Numbered from the stretch's first letter, positions 1-9,158 are shown. The stretch is 64,000 nucleotides of DNA from an uncultured Paracoccaceae bacterium (GCA_938092015.1 CALKOT010000005.1:1-64000); one strand, 5' to 3'. Notes: generated by a model not told the origin, from the letters alone. A program made the numbers and translations.

Positions 1-92
1 ATCGAGCTTCCCTGAAACACGAGCTTGATCGTGCGGTCAAAATGTAGCCGCAAAGGCCCTGTTTCCGCTTCACCCGCCGCGTTCGCCGTCAA
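1..92 (-). mobile_element. IS1380-type transposase, N-terminal fragment (runs off left edge)
   Basis: The minus strand reads about 30 codons without a stop from a TTG preceded by GGAG, and continues past the window edge. The peptide begins TANAAGEAETGPLRLHFDR and matches my recollection of the conserved start of IS1380-family DDE transposases (TANAAGE...PLRLDFDR..KL.F.GS). Only the N-terminus is visible, so whether the element is intact cannot be judged. The TTG start is chosen because an in-frame TAG lies a few codons upstream. Confidence 0.5.
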
Positions 93-187
93 AACTGAAC
101 TCCAGTCACGCTAACTCATTGATGATTATAGATTATCATGCCTCAATGCTCGTGAAAACCAGCGGCCATATGGGATATCCAGGTTGA

Positions 188-379
188 GATTGAATTGGCG
201 TTCTTCAAACCAGCTGCGCCATGCTCTTAATAGGCATCACGCCATCTATAAAAACTGGACCTGCCGATTCCAAAATACCGGCAGGCTTTAAGGGCATTGC
301 CGATCATCTCGGCGTGATGGAACACTCTAAGTTTGCGCTGAATGTCGCGTTCTCCGTTCGTCACGAATACTTCCTCCAT
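188..379 (-). pseudogene. IS481/IS3-type transposase relic, N-terminal helix-turn-helix
   Basis: The minus strand reads MEEVFVTNGERDIQRKLRVF and then a helix-turn-helix with the motif CRYFGIGRSSFYRWRDAY, typical of IS481/IS3-type transposases. A TAA at 227-229 interrupts it, after which the same frame continues EHGAAGLKNANS, the expected next stretch. The catalytic DDE core is absent, so this is a dead stub. A plus-strand open frame over the same DNA is the antisense shadow of this relic. Confidence 0.6.
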
Positions 380-540
380 CCCAAATCTGGAAATTTACAG
401 AAAGTGTCCCGAGAGACCGTACGTATCTACAAATTCAAGGAAATCAGATTGACTATCCACAAAAAGATATTCGAAGTATCCTAAACTGATATTGCCGCCT
501 GTCTCTGAGGGAGATTTCAAGCGCTTAAGAGGAAAATCTC

Positions 541-1458
541 ATGATAATACACGAAGAAACAATCGGCTTCATCGGCCTTGGAGCAATGGGCAAGGGGATG
601 GCCTCGAATTGTGCGCGGAAGGGTTTCAAGCTGGTCGTGCATGATATCAGACCCGAACCCGTAGCAGATCTTGTTGCACTTGGTGCTGCTAGTGCTCAGT
701 CTGTTCAGGAGCTGTCTGCTCAATGTAGCACAATCATCACAGTCTTGCCGACGGGGCGCGAGGTGGATGAAATCGTGATGGGCCCAGACGGCGTCTTTTC
801 TCATGCCCAACCTAACACATTGGTAGTGGACCTTTCCACAATCGACCCCGAAACGACAGATAAGCTGCATCATACAGCAAAGGCTGGTAGTTTCAGGGCA
901 ATTGATGCCCCCATCGGCCGGCTAGCTTGGCATGCAGACCACGGCGAAAGCCTGTTCATGGTGGGCGGTGCCAAAGAAGACTTTGATGCCATTCGCCCCC
1001 TGCTAGAGGCCATGGGCACAACGATCCATTACTGTGGTGCCGGTGGCACGGGCACCCGGACCAAATTGGTCAACAACTATCTTGCGATCATACTCTGTCA
1101 GTTGAACGCCGAGGCATTGTCGCTAAGCCAGCGGTTTGGTTTGGATCTCGCGACAACCCTTGATGTCATTCATGGAACGACGGCGACGAACGGTCAGTTG
1201 AAAGTAAATTGGCCGAATAAGGTGCTTGCCGGAGACACTGAACCCGGCTTCACGATTGACCTGGCCCACAAAGATCTGTCGTTGATTGTTCAGGCAGCCA
1301 ATAACGCGCGTGTCCCATTGCCGATTGCCGCCGCAGCACGAGAAGCGTTTTCAGGCGCACGGGCGCGTGGTTATGGTGGGCAAGATTTCTCGTCAATGGT
1401 CGATGTGCTGTGTGACATGGCACAAATCGACCGCGTCCGGAACGAAAGGGGCCAGTGA
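541..1458 (+). CDS. NAD(P)-dependent beta-hydroxyacid dehydrogenase, sulfolactaldehyde-reductase-like
   Basis: A 305-residue member of the 3-hydroxyisobutyrate dehydrogenase superfamily. An N-terminal Rossmann motif GLGAMG lies at residues 12-17, the substrate loop DAPIGR at 122-127, and the catalytic Lys175 is in KLVNNY. The C-terminal half, notably WPNKVLAGD and IDLAHKDL, closely resembles E. coli YihU, which interconverts sulfolactaldehyde and dihydroxypropanesulfonate. The length is normal for the family. AGAGGA precedes the ATG by several bases. No other sulfoglycolysis gene is adjacent, and the gene lies between two IS relics, so it may have arrived by transfer. The family is clear; the substrate is an inference from similarity. 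Confidence 0.8.
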   Translation: MIIHEETIGFIGLGAMGKGMASNCARKGFKLVVHDIRPEPVADLVALGAASAQSVQELSAQCSTIITVLPTGREVDEIVMGPDGVFSHAQPNTLVVDLSTIDPETTDKLHHTAKAGSFRAIDAPIGRLAWHADHGESLFMVGGAKEDFDAIRPLLEAMGTTIHYCGAGGTGTRTKLVNNYLAIILCQLNAEALSLSQRFGLDLATTLDVIHGTTATNGQLKVNWPNKVLAGDTEPGFTIDLAHKDLSLIVQAANNARVPLPIAAAAREAFSGARARGYGGQDFSSMVDVLCDMAQIDRVRNERGQ

Positions 1459-1472
1459 TCGCGATGGGCGTG

Positions 1473-1951
1473 TTAGCAGAATGCCGACCTGCTGAGCCGC
1501 ACCAACTTGCATTGCTGGCTGATGCTAAGCTTGGGGTGGTCGCGCTGGATCATCGACCGCTTCTTTGCCAGTTTCGCCTTTTGAGGCCTTCCAACAAAAT
1601 TCGCTCTCGACCGCCAACCTCCCAATTTTGGCATGCAGGTCTTTGACCTCTGCGTCTGTCGAGCCGCTCTGATGGCCGCCTGAGAAGCCATACCGTCATT
1701 GGCCTGCCGCTTCCAGATGCAGACCTGCATAGTCTATCGGTGTTTGAAGGCAAACACCTACCGATAACAGGCGCAGTTGATACTTCGCAGCGATCGCCTG
1801 CACGGTCCCATCACCACGTAACCCTTCCAGGTCCACCTTGGTCTTAAACTGATCTGTGAAATTCCGGTGCTTCCACATCTTCGTATCTTTCCAAAAAGGT
1901 TGAATACACCTTAGCCAACTGTCAGATTTTCTGGGACCACTTTACAGGGTC
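1473..1951 (-). pseudogene. IS3-family insertion sequence relic with one terminal repeat
   Basis: The minus strand begins at a terminal-repeat-like sequence, GACCCTGTAAAGTGGTCCCA (near 1930-1951), followed by an orfA start MWKHRNFTDQF at 1878 and the fragments TVQAIAAKYQL, AEVKDLHAKI and HPKLSISQQCKLVRLSRSAF. The last matches the junction and N-terminus of an IS3-family orfB. The pieces lie in three frames. The element stops abruptly near 1473, just after the dehydrogenase gene, so about two thirds of a normal 1.2-1.4 kb IS3 element is missing. It fills most of the gene-free stretch between the dehydrogenase and the cyclase. Confidence 0.75.
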
Positions 1952-2088
1952 TAACCGCTTCCGTAGCTTTTTAGGCTCTGGTTTTCGCATAATAACTTAA
2001 ATAATATTTAATTATTAATTTTGTATATAAATAGGCATATATACATTTTTAATAAAAATTCCTTCAAATTTCCACACTAATATATACG

Positions 2089-5000
2089 TTAAATATATTT
2101 TCGTCCAAAGGGGCGCGAAATATTTGAATAAATTATATTATTTTTTATGATATTGATTAAAACTTCGCCTTTATGGATTTGGCCTGATTTAATTAAAGCA
2201 GAACCAAGGATCATTTTGTGTATCGATTGCAGCCAAATTTCACTCTCTAATTTCTTCTTCAATCCAGCATTCTTCAATATTTCAATTGCTTTTTCGTGAT
2301 TATGAGATGTCAGGTGCGCCTCAGCGTGAGCAAGTTGAAAAGGTGCTAAGCCTATCCCTCCACCGACCTTACCCCAATCTTCTATAGCATCATTAATTTC
2401 GTTCAAATCCCCAGTAGCCCACCCGTGAACAACGTGACCTGCCGCTGTAAGGTATGGAAAAGAACGCTCCAATGATATTTGTATACATTCCGTTGAAGCT
2501 TTCACAGCTAGCTTTTTATCGTTTGCAAAGTACCCAGTCCACATACGGGCGCCCTTTGCGTAGGCAATACTGAAAGGATGATTTATTTCATTAGCCCGTT
2601 TTTCGGCAATCGCCGCTTGGTATTTACCTTTCTGCAAATCACCAAGATGCACAAGCGCCCAAGCATAGAGACCTTTTGTTGCAACGAATGGATCTTGTCC
2701 AAAAACTTGCCATAAATCAGAGTGTTCTCTTGGATCATAAAGCTTACAAGTTAATTCCATTGCCGCTTTTGATTCGACAAAGTTGCCAAGCCAAAATTCT
2801 GTGGTTCCTTTACACCGCCATGCTTCTAATTCAATTGTGGCGTCATCTACTGATTGTGCTATTGAAACTAGAGCATCCGCTTGCACCAAGGCAAAGTCAT
2901 ATTCCCCACGACCGACACCGACCTGCCACAAACCTCTTTGTGCCCGAAAAATTTCCTTGTATTCCCCAGATGTATCGCAAAGACGTTTTGCTCTTTTAAA
3001 TGAAGTTTCAACCTCCGGTGCAGAGAAGCTACCAGCAGTTATTTGTGCTGACCCTTTATCCAGCAGAAACTTTAACTCAAGAGCGTCTTTTTCCTTAGAA
3101 GCATCAAGTTCGGTCAATAGTGAAATGCCAATTTCCCAAAGTTTGATTGCGTCAGTAACCGCATGAATTTGCATGGCTTGACTTGCTGCAATGCCATAGT
3201 ATTTCGCAGCCTTTAGTGCTGCATAATTATTAAGGACTCGGCCCTCGGCCGCATACCTCCAATGATGTGCAAGTTGAGGAGCCAAAGAATTTTCATGTAT
3301 ATCGATATTTTCTTCTAAATATTCTGCCATATTTTTATGCAGTTCACGCCGCTGAACGAACAGCATTCGATTATAGGTCACATCTTTGAGCAAATTACTA
3401 TCAAACTTCCAATTTGATATACTCACTTGATCAGCGATCAATAAAGAGTTTGATTTAACTGGTGGAGTCATCCCAACTTCTGCCAGCCAATCACACTGCT
3501 CTTTTAATTCTTCCAAATTGCAGCCTGAGGGATGGATGCTGGATAGCTCTTCCGCGGAAAATACGCGCCCTATTACACTCGCAACGCCCATAGTCATTTG
3601 TTTGCGTTGTGGCAATCTATCGATTCGTTCTGCTACAACTCCTTCTATGCTTTGAGGTATTTTCCAATTTTCAAAATTATAAGCCTCTTTATTAATTACG
3701 ATCTTTTTGCTTTCAATATTTAAATAACCTGATTCCAAAAGCGATTGAAAAATTTCTAATGTAAATAACGGATTCCTTCCCCCTCTTTCAATCAAAAATT
3801 TCATTATATTTCTGGGTATGCCTATTAAGCCAAATTTATTTGAACATATATTTTCTAAATCAATTGAATTGAGAGGGTTTAAATTTATTTCCTTATGTTT
3901 ACCGAGGGTTTCAATTTTTTTAATTAGGTCATTATTGTCTTCTGTTTTCATCTTACTGCTTAATATTAAAGAAATGTTGAATTTTTCTCCTGAGATTTTA
4001 TTAATTAAATCAAAAGAAGATAAATCTATATTTTGTATATCTTTCAAAAGTATAATTATTTTATGTTTGCTATTAACATTTTGAATTATATTACTTAGGA
4101 GATTTATAGTCTCCTCGAGACGAGCTTTTCCTGAAAGGTTTTTTGTATATTCGTTTTCCTCCCAATTCAATGGTAATAAATTATTAATAAGCGGTATATA
4201 TCTCAATATATCCTCATTGCTTCCAAATACAGATAATATTTTACTTTGTATTTTATCGTCGGTTAGACTTTCAATTCCACATTTTGCAAATAAATCCGTA
4301 AATATACGTCGCCACACAAAGAACGGTGTATTTCTTTCTATAGGTTCGCCTACGCCTAGAACTGGAAATATACCAATCTCTTTGATTAGACGAATTGATT
4401 CTTGTAAAATTCGAGATTTTCCACTTCCTCTATCTCCATAAATTACTATTTTTTCTGAAATATTCATAGTAAAATATTGGTGAATTGATTTATTTATATC
4501 TCTTATTTCTTTGTCCCGTCCAAATATATTATATTTTTTTGATATAACTGTATCTTCATATTCTTTTAATTTTTGAAAAAGTGGACGAAAAATAGAAACT
4601 TTCTTTGCTTTGCCCTTTACGTAAACGGAGGGTATTTGCTCGAACTCAATAGAAGACCGGGCTTCATTTGATGTTGTGTGGCAACATAGAACTTTCCCTT
4701 CGATTGGTTTGCCAGTTTTTCCTCCCTTTGCCGCGGTCATTAATCTTGCTGCTAAGTTTACTACGTCACCCATAACTGTGTACTCACGCCGAGTCTGATT
4801 CCCAACGATTCCACAGAAGGCTTGTCCAGTCGTGACACCAATCCACGCTTTCTGACCTACTCGAGCGAGTCGATCTCGGACTGCCATGGCTGCCATGGTA
4901 GCTCGATCAGGATCATCGCGGTGATATAATGGTGGCAAGCCGTATACAGCTATCAGCGAGGCTCCTTTCTCATCCACACTCATTTTATTGATCGAACCTT

Positions 5001-5889
5001 CAAAGCGATAGATTTCCATCTGTGCTGCGCGCATAGCGTTCTGAGCTTCATTCAGTGGTGTTTCAACGCCCAAGTCTGGAAGGTTTATGAACAGGACTGA
5101 CACTCTTCGCAATTCGCAGACCCATTCAATCGAGCCTGCATTAAGCCTGTCTTTAATTGCTGCTGGAATAAAACCGCGGATCAAGTCGGCAGCGAGAGCG
5201 GTGGGTCTGGGTCTTATATAATTTTGATCTGCTTTATTTTTAATAAAAATATCTGTGACCCGGAGGTTATTTCCAGGCAATTCTTTGCCTTCCAAACTTC
5301 CGTCTGCGAGCACTCTTGCTTGAGGTGAAACAATGACATCGCCAGGATTGGCGTGATCTGCTGCTGATCCTATTTGGCCAAGAGCATCCCCAGCTATAAG
5401 TAATTCCCAGCGATCAAAAACCCCACCAAGACGCTCAACCCAAACATCTCCAGCTGATAGTGCAAGCTTTACGCGCATCTGAAAACCTTTAGCAACTTCA
5501 TAATCGCTGAGATTATTTCTAATCTTCATTGCGCATTGGATTGCTTTGTTAAATTGATCTTCAATAGTATTTACATTATCTTTTGGCCATAGAACTATCA
5601 AAGCATCCCCAGCAAATTTTACAATGTCACCGCCGTGATCCACCGAAATATCAATAAGCTTTCCAAGATAAATATTCAGTAACTCTGTTAGGTCTTCCGC
5701 TCCAGATTTATTTTCTGCTAATTTTTCAGTGAGAGCTGTAAAACCAGCAACATCAATAAATAGCACTATTGCTTCAAATATCTCTAAAGACTCTCTATTT
5801 GGCCTTCCTTTTCCATCGTTAGCTTCCCTCAGAACTAAGTCAGGAACAAAGCTTGCCAGCACAGACAGGTAGTCACTTGTTTCAGCCAT
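2089..5889 (-). CDS. Double class III adenylate cyclase with NTPase and TPR-like region (soluble adenylyl cyclase architecture)
   Basis: A 1266-residue protein. Cyclase domain 1 (about residues 38-200) carries FIDVAGFTALTEK with metal Asp46 and KFAGDALIVLW with Lys91 and Asp95. Cyclase domain 2 (about 262-430) carries CGIVGNQTRREYTVMGDVVN and the following LAAR, supplying transition-state Asn378 and Arg382, while its first metal Asp is replaced (FINLPD). A P-loop GDRGSGKS follows at 485-492, then an AAA/STAND-type NTPase and a long helical, TPR-like C-terminus. This order and the intact C1/degenerate C2 pattern match mammalian soluble adenylyl cyclase (ADCY10). One heterodimeric ATP-cyclising site is therefore expected, in the cytoplasm. 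The Arg that contacts bicarbonate in human C1 appears to be Gly by hand alignment. The stretch encoding the NTPase is far more AT-rich than the neighbouring genes. The specific activating signal cannot be read from the sequence. Confidence 0.85.
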   Translation of the reverse strand: MAETSDYLSVLASFVPDLVLREANDGKGRPNRESLEIFEAIVLFIDVAGFTALTEKLAENKSGAEDLTELLNIYLGKLIDISVDHGGDIVKFAGDALIVLWPKDNVNTIEDQFNKAIQCAMKIRNNLSDYEVAKGFQMRVKLALSAGDVWVERLGGVFDRWELLIAGDALGQIGSAADHANPGDVIVSPQARVLADGSLEGKELPGNNLRVTDIFIKNKADQNYIRPRPTALAADLIRGFIPAAIKDRLNAGSIEWVCELRRVSVLFINLPDLGVETPLNEAQNAMRAAQMEIYRFEGSINKMSVDEKGASLIAVYGLPPLYHRDDPDRATMAAMAVRDRLARVGQKAWIGVTTGQAFCGIVGNQTRREYTVMGDVVNLAARLMTAAKGGKTGKPIEGKVLCCHTTSNEARSSIEFEQIPSVYVKGKAKKVSIFRPLFQKLKEYEDTVISKKYNIFGRDKEIRDINKSIHQYFTMNISEKIVIYGDRGSGKSRILQESIRLIKEIGIFPVLGVGEPIERNTPFFVWRRIFTDLFAKCGIESLTDDKIQSKILSVFGSNEDILRYIPLINNLLPLNWEENEYTKNLSGKARLEETINLLSNIIQNVNSKHKIIILLKDIQNIDLSSFDLINKISGEKFNISLILSSKMKTEDNNDLIKKIETLGKHKEINLNPLNSIDLENICSNKFGLIGIPRNIMKFLIERGGRNPLFTLEIFQSLLESGYLNIESKKIVINKEAYNFENWKIPQSIEGVVAERIDRLPQRKQMTMGVASVIGRVFSAEELSSIHPSGCNLEELKEQCDWLAEVGMTPPVKSNSLLIADQVSISNWKFDSNLLKDVTYNRMLFVQRRELHKNMAEYLEENIDIHENSLAPQLAHHWRYAAEGRVLNNYAALKAAKYYGIAASQAMQIHAVTDAIKLWEIGISLLTELDASKEKDALELKFLLDKGSAQITAGSFSAPEVETSFKRAKRLCDTSGEYKEIFRAQRGLWQVGVGRGEYDFALVQADALVSIAQSVDDATIELEAWRCKGTTEFWLGNFVESKAAMELTCKLYDPREHSDLWQVFGQDPFVATKGLYAWALVHLGDLQKGKYQAAIAEKRANEINHPFSIAYAKGARMWTGYFANDKKLAVKASTECIQISLERSFPYLTAAGHVVHGWATGDLNEINDAIEDWGKVGGGIGLAPFQLAHAEAHLTSHNHEKAIEILKNAGLKKKLESEIWLQSIHKMILGSALIKSGQIHKGEVLINIIKNNIIYSNISRPFGRKYI

Positions 5890-6084
5890 ATATTTTACCC
5901 AAAACCAAGATCGTATTTATTATTCATTTGTGCGCAGTTTACTTTAAATAATTTCAGCCTTACTGACAAGCGTTTTTTGCTTTGAGCAATCTTTAAGGTC
6001 TGCTAAAATGGAAAGTATTTTTTAATGCTGATTATAAATTCAGCGTTTGTATTTCAGTTAACAAAACAAAGCGAAGACCATTAA

Positions 6085-6990
6085 TTAGAATAAGTGTGTG
6101 ATCTGTAACTGAAAGCTATGGTCTAATTCGAAGCCTCCTGTTCTGGATACGTCACGCCCATACATTCCAACGAGTTTTGTCGTTGGTGTTATAAATTGTC
6201 CGTAGCTAACACGCACTTGTTGTGATTTTGTCTCTGTTCCATTAAAAATGCCATCGATTTTCTGTTTACCACCAAACGTTGCCTGATAACCAACGCTTAG
6301 CCATGAAGTAGGAGAAATATTATAAGACAGCCAAGCATACCCTTCAAAAGTATGTTTTTGTGTAAGTTTCTGACTGCCTGTACCTGCGCTTTTATTTGAA
6401 CCATAATTAATCCAGTCAACGGTAAGGTCGAGTGTGAAATTTCCAGGAAGACTTTGAACTAGCCCAATTTGCAGGTCATGTTTCCACCGATTTTCGCCAA
6501 TATTTAACGCTTGGCCTTTATTGTATTCACCCATTGGTATTGTAAGGAAATTACCTATTCCAAGCCAACGACCTTCTTCCGGCTGATTGATTGGCCAAAA
6601 GAAAAATGAGAATACTGGGTCGCCAAAACCTTCAGGCTCATTTAATGAAACACCACCAATTTTTGTATCATAAATTCGCCCATATGGGATTGCTAAAGCT
6701 GCTGCTACTGGCAGGCCACCAAGATCTTCATAACGGGCGATCTTTACAGCACCTACGTGTGACTTAAATTCAGATTCAACTAATCTGTTGCTCGAAGTGT
6801 CTTTAAATGAGTCTGCAGAGTTGTTAAAATTGAAACCTAAAATAGCATTTGTTCCAGCTGGTGCAGGTACATAATCAAAAGGAAGAAGGTCGATAGCCTT
6901 TGCTGTGTTTGTAAACATAAAAAATCCACAGGATATTAGACATGCACGAAACACTAATCTATTCAAAGTGACCAATAGTGATTTTAACAT
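6085..6990 (-). CDS. Outer-membrane beta-barrel, MetA-pathway of phenol degradation type
   Basis: A 301-residue protein with a signal peptide (charged start, hydrophobic core, cleavage after FTNTAKA), then alternating beta-strand-like segments and a terminal Phe (QLQITHLF), as in outer-membrane barrels. Segments such as GFGDPVFSFFFWP, FLTIPMGEYNKG and GQFITPTTKLVGMYGRD resemble the transporter-like family first seen in phenol meta-cleavage clusters (Phenol_MetA_deg). It probably passes small hydrophobic compounds, but no substrate can be named and no aromatic pathway genes adjoin it. It lies 195 bp upstream of the cyclase gene on the same strand and is similarly AT-rich, so the two may have been acquired together. 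Confidence 0.65.
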   Translation of the reverse strand: MLKSLLVTLNRLVFRACLISCGFFMFTNTAKAIDLLPFDYVPAPAGTNAILGFNFNNSADSFKDTSSNRLVESEFKSHVGAVKIARYEDLGGLPVAAALAIPYGRIYDTKIGGVSLNEPEGFGDPVFSFFFWPINQPEEGRWLGIGNFLTIPMGEYNKGQALNIGENRWKHDLQIGLVQSLPGNFTLDLTVDWINYGSNKSAGTGSQKLTQKHTFEGYAWLSYNISPTSWLSVGYQATFGGKQKIDGIFNGTETKSQQVRVSYGQFITPTTKLVGMYGRDVSRTGGFELDHSFQLQITHLF

Positions 6991-7299
6991 TCAATCAATC
7001 CCAGATTGTGAAACCTCATTTTACTCTTGCCCCCACAGACGACAAAATCTTAAGCAAACTATCCCAAAGCTCAATTCAAAAGTCCATAAGCCAAAATTTA
7101 TATTTTACGATCCTGCGCATAGTGGCTTTGTTGCTGATAATATGAAGCCAAGCTGGACACGCACATTAACCACTGCTTCGGAAAGTAAATGAGTTTGTTA
7201 CAACGATTCAGTGAATGCCCGAAAAATTTCAGAGCGAAATACAAGATCCCCCTAACGGGTTGTTATAATGAGCGATTGTCACGATCACGAAGGATGTTG
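6991..7299. other. Gene-free stretch before the IS30 relic
   Basis: Upstream region of the barrel gene and left flank of the IS30 relic. I see no convincing coding sequence, RNA gene or strong hairpin. A 95-codon plus-strand frame (6905-7192) overlaps the barrel gene and has no recognisable features. Confidence 0.4.
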
Positions 7300-7868
7300 C
7301 CATCGGAATTTACTGCTATCTGACGTAGGAAGAGAGCGAGCAGATTGCGATCCTGCGCGCTGCAGGCCTAACGAACATTACGGTAGCTTCCGCAATCGGC
7401 AAATCCTCGTCGATGATCAGTCGCAAACTTTGGCGGAATGCTCTGGCCAGCGGGCGTTACTCAACGCAAAACCCCGATGGGGCGTACATAGAACGCCGTC
7501 AGCGCGCCACGCGATCAGAACAGGATGTGACACTTGCACCTTCTGTGCGCCAGCACCTGAGTGAGGCATGGTGTCTCAGTAAATATCCGGCCTGCTGCGC
7601 GGGGGAAATGAGCAGCGGCTTGGTGCAGTGACAATGGAAACGATCTACAACTTCATCTACCGCACGGAACAGAAGGTGGTAGAGTTATGGCGTTACTTGG
7701 CTTGGCGGCGCAAGAAACGGCGTGCGCTCCGCAGCCGTCCCGCGCGGGCTGTTATCAAGGATCGCGTTTAAATCCATGACCGGTCTGGCGACGTGGAAAG
7801 CCGCTCCAATGTTGGCCAGCGGGAAGGTGACCTCATCATTGGTTAGCGCACCTGCCCAGTCTTGGTGC
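7300..7868 (+). pseudogene. IS30-family transposase relic
   Basis: Fragments in shifting frames follow IS30 transposase order. First comes EQIAILRAAGLTNITVASAI, the N-terminal helix-turn-helix, continued by SRKLWRNALASGRYS and GAYIERRQRAT. Further on are RKKRRALRSRP, EGDLIIG and RTCPVLVLL, the start of the catalytic region. Several frameshifts and stops are present and the second half of the DDE domain is missing. The relic ends where a minus-strand IS630 relic begins, suggesting a later insertion or deletion joined the two. Confidence 0.75.
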
Positions 7869-8095
7869 TATTGGATTGAATTCAACAATTGGAACCCACG
7901 GTTTCGGCCTGCGATGATCTCGTTGGGGTCGGCACGTCAATTGAATGGCTTCGCTTCGCCCTGGTTGTGCTCACGGATGAATTAGTTAATGGCGGTCTGG
8001 AGATCGAAGACCGATTGAAAGACGCCGTGCGTCAGCAGCAGCAGCAACGTCGATCCGGCGCTTTGCAAAAGAACGCAAGGCGCACCGATCGACGC
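7869..8095 (-). pseudogene. IS630-family transposase relic, C-terminal end
   Basis: The minus strand reads HGVFQSVFDLQTAIN, then after a stop FIREHNQGEAKPFN, then after another stop RADPNEIIAGRNRGFQLLNS. This is the characteristic C-terminal tail of IS630 transposases (DLQ.AI..FI.EHN...KPF.W.ADPD.IIAA..RG...L.S). An out-of-frame FAKRRI upstream fits the preceding segment. At least two stops and a frameshift make it non-functional. Confidence 0.7.
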
Positions 8096-8325
8096 AAAGG
8101 TTAGAATGACAATTTCAAACGTTCTGTTCCGTCCGTCAGCCCCCATTTCCGGATCTACGCCTTATAATTGGTTGTCCTTTAATAGGAGAGGTCCCCAGTC
8201 GGCGTCCGACGTCAACTTTAACCGATGGGTAAACGCGTAATTTGCCTGACAACCTTATGCATCAGTTAAAAGTATTCTGATTCGGAATGGTCTGGGTCGC
8301 AGCGCCGCAAGGTCGCCGCCCGGCG

Positions 8326-9018
8326 CTATGGTCGGATCGGACCCATTGCTTCTTCGACCCTACGGCTGAGGCCTTCGACATCAGTTAGGATCAACCCACC
8401 GCGTGATCGTTCAATCACGCCGTCCTTAGTAAGGGCCGACAATTCACGACTGATGACTTCGCGGCGCGACGAGATCAGATTAGCAAGATCTTCCTGAATC
8501 GGCGGCGGTGAAACGATCCGCTGATCGGGGTGGCCTGAACGTGGCCGTGACTGGCGAAGGAGCTCTGCGCAGAGGCGCTGACGAGCCGTCAAGAATGCCT
8601 GTTCAGCCAATCTTTCGTTAATCGTACGAACCCGCTCAGTCAGCTTTTCCATGGTTCTGAGGGCAATGTCCGGCACAGTTGTGGCTATTTTTACAAAAAT
8701 ATCGCCCGGCATTATGCAGACTTCCGATGTGAACAGCGCAACGACACTGGCCGACCGACTGCGCCCATCGATTGCAGACATTTCGCCGAAAAAGTCACCG
8801 CGATCCAGATGGTTCAGAATCACATGGCGCCCGTAAGCAGAGGACATCAGCACACGCACCTGGCCAGAGATAATAAAAATCACCTCATTGGATTCGTCAC
8901 CGTAATCGACGATCAGTTCATGTGCTTCGTAGCTTTTCCACCGGCATTGATCGACCGCCCACTTGGCGACATCTTCCGTAATGTCCGCCAACAGGGGGAT
9001 CCCTGTAAAGTCAGCCAT
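8326..9018 (-). CDS. Crp/Fnr-family transcriptional regulator
   Basis: A 230-residue cytoplasmic regulator with an N-terminal cyclic-nucleotide-binding-type beta-barrel (GDFFGEMSAIDGRSRSASVV at about residues 80-100) and a C-terminal winged helix (DLANLISSRREVISRELSAL). An FNR-like N-terminal cysteine cluster is absent, so an iron-sulfur oxygen sensor is unlikely. An ATG with AAGGGG nine bases upstream is preferred over a TTG 17 codons earlier. It follows tldD on the same strand after 140 bp. A cyclase gene lies a few kilobases away, but they are separated by IS relics and no functional link is shown. Confidence 0.85.
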   Translation of the reverse strand: MADFTGIPLLADITEDVAKWAVDQCRWKSYEAHELIVDYGDESNEVIFIISGQVRVLMSSAYGRHVILNHLDRGDFFGEMSAIDGRSRSASVVALFTSEVCIMPGDIFVKIATTVPDIALRTMEKLTERVRTINERLAEQAFLTARQRLCAELLRQSRPRSGHPDQRIVSPPPIQEDLANLISSRREVISRELSALTKDGVIERSRGGLILTDVEGLSRRVEEAMGPIRP

Positions 9019-9158
9019 TTCTGTCACCCCTTCTCGCCTTGTCGGCGTATTGTTCAATCGCCCCTGCAAAACCCGTTATCACACTTACGACCTACCGGAC
9101 AATTCCGCAAACCCGTCTTTGGGACCTAAACCTCAGGATTGAAAGGAAATGCGCTTGC

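Noticed and set aside
221-484. 87-codon plus-strand frame at the left end
   Set aside because: The opposite strand carries a recognisable transposase helix-turn-helix in a consistent frame, so this is its antisense shadow.
7889-8104. Glutamine-rich 71-codon plus-strand frame
   Set aside because: It is antisense to the IS630 C-terminal relic; the Gln run comes from a GCA/CAG triplet stretch.
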